Assembly (NCBI GenBank): GCA_016788295.1
Contig: JAEUSY010000016.1
Coordinates: 1 to 64,000, forward strand
DNA from: Flavobacteriales bacterium
GTDB lineage: Bacteria; Bacteroidota; Bacteroidia; Flavobacteriales_F; PHOS-HE28
DNA length: 64,000 bases
Reading direction: 5' to 3'
Of this stretch, positions 60,918 to 64,000 are shown one piece after another (position 1 is the stretch's first letter; the number at the start of each line of letters is the position of its first letter). The notes under the pieces were generated by a model that saw nothing but the letters and a program-made list of their open reading frames with translations, did no database searches and was not told where the DNA came from. The translations under genes were made by a program, and so were the position numbers.

Positions 60918-61574
60918 TCAACCAGCACGGTTGAACCCGACCCGTCGCTCCAGGAAGGCTCGCTTGCTGAACATGCTATCATACAACCAGCGGTACACGA
61001 GCAATGCTGTTACGGTCCCCAACGCTGCTCCGGCAAGAATATCTTCCGTGAAGTGCTGTGATAGATAGACACGCGAAAAAGCCATAAGCGAAGCAGCGAT
61101 GGATAGGACGACCGCCAACCTTGGCCTTGCCCAGATAACGGCCAATGCAAGGCACATGCTGAAGGCCGCTGTGGAATGGCCGCTCGGGAAACTGAAGTGA
61201 TGGTGCATTTCGATGCCTTGCACCCAATGCATATCGCTAAGCTGTTCGCGGAACATGAACGGACGGTCCACATGATCGAACACCTGACGCTTGAGCAATT
61301 GGGCAACGATGGCGCTCAACCCACAGCTGAGCCCGATCATCATGAAGGAGCGCAATGTGCCAAAGAACAGGAAGAGAAGCGCCAATACAGTTGGCACGAG
61401 ACCATCGGCCCAGTGCGTAATGAAACGGAAGAAGAGATCGGCCAAGTCGGCATGGTGCCGATTGATGGCGCTATGCAGTTCCAATTGGTCCGTGAGCAGC
61501 GTGGCGATCAGTGCCGGAACGGCGAACACCAAGGCCACCATCAGGAATAGCAATACGCTGCGACCACGGGACAT
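60918..61574 (-). CDS. PAP2-family membrane phosphatase
   Basis: The 218-residue membrane protein has five or six helices and the three acid-phosphatase motifs: KRQVFDHVDRP (KxxxxxxRP), HFSFPSGHSTAAF (PSGH) and SRVYLSQHFTEDILAG (SRxxxxxHxxxD). It dephosphorylates phosphatidic acid, isoprenoid diphosphates or other lipid phosphates. TAGCTTCG lies 5 bases upstream on the minus strand. Confidence 0.93.
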   Translation of the reverse strand: MSRGRSVLLFLMVALVFAVPALIATLLTDQLELHSAINRHHADLADLFFRFITHWADGLVPTVLALLFLFFGTLRSFMMIGLSCGLSAIVAQLLKRQVFDHVDRPFMFREQLSDMHWVQGIEMHHHFSFPSGHSTAAFSMCLALAVIWARPRLAVVLSIAASLMAFSRVYLSQHFTEDILAGAALGTVTALLVYRWLYDSMFSKRAFLERRVGFNRAG

Positions 61575-61748
61575 GCGGCGAAGCTAAGCGCTAACACTTC
61601 GCACACATGGTGACCTGAGCGATGTCACCCTTCACCACTTGTTCGCGAACGATCGATCGTGGAGCATTTCGCATGCACATACCACGATCCCGGTATTGGG
61701 TCCGGTGTTGGGAGCGTGGAGCTTTGGCATGCATCAAAACGAACGAAC

Positions 61749-61928
61749 ATGACCACCATCGGCAAACGTTTCCTGCAGCGCACCAACCATCCTGAACAAC
61801 AAGGCCGCATCCTCGATTCGCGCACGCGCACCATCCTCAACTCGGTGCTACAAGCCGAACGGGGCCACAGTCTCGACGCTTATCTGCGGGCCATGCAGTT
61901 GGATAAGAAGGGAATGTCGGGGCGTTGA
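61749..61928 (+). CDS. Small protein of unknown function
   Basis: The 59-residue soluble protein is rich in Arg and Gln (GKRFLQRTNHPEQQGRILDS, RTRTILNSVLQAERGHSLDA). No domain was recognised. It is supported mainly by a plausible start, codon use like the surroundings and its position before thpR (27-base gap). A longer open frame to 61659 shows no signal or conserved start. Confidence 0.4.
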   Translation: MTTIGKRFLQRTNHPEQQGRILDSRTRTILNSVLQAERGHSLDAYLRAMQLDKKGMSGR

Positions 61929-61955
61929 ACCCTGCCTGTGCGAACTTCGCGGCAC

Positions 61956-62528
61956 ATGTCCGCAATGGAACGTTTCCGCTTGTTCATTGGCACGCGTGTG
62001 CCAGAGGACGTGGTGCCTCTGATCCGCTCTAATGCCTACCAGCAGCTCGCGCGCCCCGTGTGGCGTGTGGCCCCGGAACAACAATGGCATGTCACCGCCT
62101 TGTTCGTGGGGGAACGTCCTGCAAAGGATCTGCCCGGGATCAAGGATGCAGTGGAACGCATCGCTACGGAAACCCCACCGATCCATCTGCTGAAAGGACA
62201 GCTATTGACCATGCCCGAGCAGGGGCCTACGATGCTCTGGGTTCGTTTCGATCCGCATACCGATCTGACACGCCTTCACCACCGGCTGGCGCAGGCACTG
62301 GCCATGCGACCCAGCCACCACGTGCCCTACTGGCCGCACATCACGCTGGCCCGTTCGCGCGGCAAAACCGATGTTCTGCAGGACAACCCTCTGGTACTGC
62401 CGGAGCTATTCCTCACCGACCTGACCTTGTTCCGTTCGGAGCCGGGACCAACAGGTACCATACACACCCCCTTGATCACCTGGCCGCTGGGCCGAAAAGG
62501 TCCAACTGCCCCTGTGGCGGCGGACTGA
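61956..62528 (+). CDS. thpR: RNA 2',3'-cyclic phosphodiesterase (LigT/ThpR)
   Basis: The 190-residue 2H phosphoesterase has two catalytic HxTx motifs: WHVTALFVG (His-Val-Thr-Ala) and the second, WPHITLARSRG (His-Ile-Thr-Leu). The N-terminal FRLFIGTRVPEDVVP is also typical. The family hydrolyses 2',3'-cyclic phosphates on RNA ends. Its 3' end overlaps the 3' end of the radical-SAM gene by 53 bases on the other strand. Starts at 61956 and 61965 are both possible. Confidence 0.88.
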   Translation: MSAMERFRLFIGTRVPEDVVPLIRSNAYQQLARPVWRVAPEQQWHVTALFVGERPAKDLPGIKDAVERIATETPPIHLLKGQLLTMPEQGPTMLWVRFDPHTDLTRLHHRLAQALAMRPSHHVPYWPHITLARSRGKTDVLQDNPLVLPELFLTDLTLFRSEPGPTGTIHTPLITWPLGRKGPTAPVAAD

Positions 62529-63555
62529 AGGCCGTGCGGTCCAGTTCGGGGACCGCACGCCCCGCGAAATAGCGGCGCTTCATCACATTAAAAAGCCTGG
62601 CGATGTTGGTGGCGAACACACCTTCGCCACGCATCCTTCTACCCGCCTCGTGATCGCTCATGCGTCCACCGTGCAGTTCCTTGGTCTGCGCCATGATCTT
62701 GGCCGCACGGTCCGGATAGTGGGTATGCAGCCAGCCCTCGAACACCTCGCCCACAGCGCCATTGGTACGCAATACCGTATAGCCGGCACCAAGTGCACCA
62801 GCATCCGCCGCCGAGCGCAACAGCAACGGTACTTCGGGTTCGTTCAACGCAGGAATGATGGGAGCGATCATCACGATGACCGGAATGCCGGCATTGCGCA
62901 AAACCTCTATGGCCTTTAGCCGGTTGATGCCGCTGCTGGTGCGCGGTTCCAACCGACGGCGCAGGTCCTCGTTGAGCGTTGTGAGGCTGATGGCGACGGA
63001 GACCAAACGTTCTGCCGCCATGTCGCGAAGGAGGTCTATATCCCGCAGCACCAATCCGTTCTTCGTGATCAGTCCAGCGGGATGTTTGTACCGCCACAGC
63101 ACTTCGAGCAGGGCCCGTGTCAGCCGCTCCTTCCGTTCGATGGGTTGGTAGGGGTCGGTAGCGCCAGATAGCACAATGGGGTCCACTTGCCACTTGGGAC
63201 CGCGGAGGGTTTTCTCCAACAGCTCAGGTGCGTTGCGCTTCACCAGCACCACCCGCTCAAAATCGAGGCCCGCTCCGTAGCCCCAATACTCATGGGTAGG
63301 TCGGGCATAACAATAGCTGCAGCCATGTTCGCAGCCTTGGTACGGATTGAGGCTCCATCGGAACGGAAGGTCAGGCGAATCCACCCGGTTCACGATGGTA
63401 CGCGCATGGGTCTCGATGTATTTCGTGGCCTGCCCTTGTTCATCGATCGGCTCGTCGATGGCCTCCCAGTGCATATCGGCATAGTGGCGCTCCGCGAACC
63501 GGTTCCGCACCTGGCCACCTGCGCCCCTGCCCTTGATGGGATTTCCATCGATCAT
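62476..63555 (-). CDS. PA0069-family radical SAM protein (SplB-like)
   Basis: The 359-residue iron-sulfur enzyme has the cluster motif CEHGCSYCYA (Cys75, Cys79, Cys82) and a glycine-rich SAM region. LSGATDPYQPIERKERLTRA and the VSVAISLTTLNEDLRRRLEP repair-photolyase-like segment follow, then PIIPALNEPE. It belongs to the PA0069/Rv2578c group related to spore photoproduct lyase; the substrate is not known. The N-terminus (IKGRGAGGQVRNRFAERHYA) is also conserved in the group. Confidence 0.9.
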   Translation of the reverse strand: MIDGNPIKGRGAGGQVRNRFAERHYADMHWEAIDEPIDEQGQATKYIETHARTIVNRVDSPDLPFRWSLNPYQGCEHGCSYCYARPTHEYWGYGAGLDFERVVLVKRNAPELLEKTLRGPKWQVDPIVLSGATDPYQPIERKERLTRALLEVLWRYKHPAGLITKNGLVLRDIDLLRDMAAERLVSVAISLTTLNEDLRRRLEPRTSSGINRLKAIEVLRNAGIPVIVMIAPIIPALNEPEVPLLLRSAADAGALGAGYTVLRTNGAVGEVFEGWLHTHYPDRAAKIMAQTKELHGGRMSDHEAGRRMRGEGVFATNIARLFNVMKRRYFAGRAVPELDRTAFSPPPQGQLDLFGPAAR

Positions 63556-63625
63556 GCAGCGAACAAGATAACCGACTCCTCATCCCTATGGCCATGCGAT
63601 GACATTCCGACCGAAAGCGTTGGTG

Positions 63626-63633
63626 TAGTTTCG
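63626..63633 (+). promoter_or_regulatory. -7-like box
   Basis: TAGTTTCG, 18 bases before the ATG at 63652. Confidence 0.4.
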
Positions 63634-63651
63634 CGGCCCTCAACAACGACC

Positions 63652-64000
63652 ATGTACCGACTGCTTCCCGTACTGCCGCTCGCGATCCTGCTCACTACCG
63701 GCTGCCAGGAGAACCCAGCCCCCGCTGACACCACCGCCACCACCGTGGACAGTGTTGCGGTGAAGGACTCCCTTATCCATCCCGATGAGAAGCACTTCAA
63801 GAGCCTGAAGCAGCTCACCTTCGGCGGGGACAATGCCGAAGCGTACTGGAGCTTCGACGGCAGCAAGCTCGTGTTCCAGTCCACGAACCCGGCCTGGGAA
63901 GAACATTGCGACCAGATCCACGTGTTCAACCCCTTCACCGACGATCTCCGCACTGGGAAACCGGCGCAGATCAGCATCAAGGGTGGCCGCACCACGTGCA
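63652..64000 (+). CDS. PD40/TolB-like propeller lipoprotein, truncated by window end
   Basis: The first 116 residues are visible. They start with a lipoprotein signal (LLPVLPLAILLTTGCQENP, Cys about 18), then an Ala/Thr-rich linker. A PD40-type strand pattern follows (LKQLTFGGDNAEAYWSFDGS, KLVFQSTNPAWEEHCDQIHV). The frame is open at position 64000. Complete homologues have WD40-like propellers; the rest of this protein cannot be seen. Confidence 0.8.
   Translation, partial: MYRLLPVLPLAILLTTGCQENPAPADTTATTVDSVAVKDSLIHPDEKHFKSLKQLTFGGDNAEAYWSFDGSKLVFQSTNPAWEEHCDQIHVFNPFTDDLRTGKPAQISIKGGRTTC

Overview
The window looks like chromosome from a high-GC member of the Bacteroidota, most likely a Flavobacteriales-type lineage. 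This is inferred from content. At least seven secreted proteins end in type IX secretion (T9SS) C-terminal domains, and the T9SS accessory protein PorD is present. There are GWxTD and DUF3857 proteins, a Bacteroidota-style omega subunit, and the gene order bamD-rpoZ-coaBC-porD-recN. Many genes start a few to about 30 bases after a TAnnTTYG sequence, which resembles the Bacteroidota -7 promoter element. No rRNA, IS transposase, phage module or CRISPR array was seen. There is one tRNA, tRNA-Ser(UGA) at 25.05 kb.

Region by region. 0-0.5 kb holds a non-coding structured repeat and the fabI terminator. 0.5-5 kb holds fabI and, facing away from it, a 1181-residue secreted protein with a lysyl-oxidase domain plus a dockerin-like segment. 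5-10.1 kb is the minus-strand housekeeping operon bamD-rpoZ-coaBC-porD, with recN behind it. 10.3-16.7 kb carries a serine-palmitoyltransferase-like enzyme, an AI-2E-type permease, a KefF/KefC electrophile-response pair, a YgiD-type dioxygenase and a flavin reductase. 16.7-17.6 kb is a strikingly AT-rich insert with an immunity-protein-like gene, bounded by a perfect 26-bp direct repeat that copies the 3' end of the upstream flavin reductase. 17.7-25 kb carries unknown envelope proteins, a GCS2-type ligase, a LamG T9SS cargo and an MBL-fold hydrolase. 25.05-25.6 kb is tRNA-Ser followed by three copies of a ~131-bp tandem repeat. 25.7-30 kb carries a GWxTD protein, a glycosyltransferase, aroQ and xerD. 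29.7-43.2 kb is rich in secreted proteins: a PQQ-type sugar dehydrogenase, an M1 peptidase, GloVer- and delta-60-repeat proteins and a collagen-like repeat protein. Small housekeeping genes (GreA/B family, S4 protein, CPBP protease) are interspersed among them.

43-47.4 kb contains an alpha/beta hydrolase, a long palindrome-bearing intergenic region, an envelope protein, a TonB-C-like protein and a LytTR response regulator. 47.5-54.8 kb is a tight run of three exported proteins: a 1105-residue TPR/MORN_2-repeat protein, a DUF3857-transglutaminase with an intact Cys-His-Asp triad, and a second DUF3857 protein in which the triad appears lost. 54.8-56.8 kb is the selenium pair selU-selD (overlapping). 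57-64 kb carries an AT-hook protein, a universal stress protein, a sorbosone-dehydrogenase-like lipoprotein, and a Fur/Zur-type regulator facing a lipoprotein and a MerC-like protein across an intergenic region with two palindromic operators. It also carries PAP2, ThpR, a PA0069-type radical SAM protein and the start of a PD40-type lipoprotein cut by the window end.

The strongest candidates for something not yet described are the direct-repeat-bounded AT-rich island, the lysyl-oxidase/dockerin secreted protein, and the MORN_2 plus active/inactive transglutaminase trio. All functional calls come from reading sequences and motifs by eye; no database search was run.
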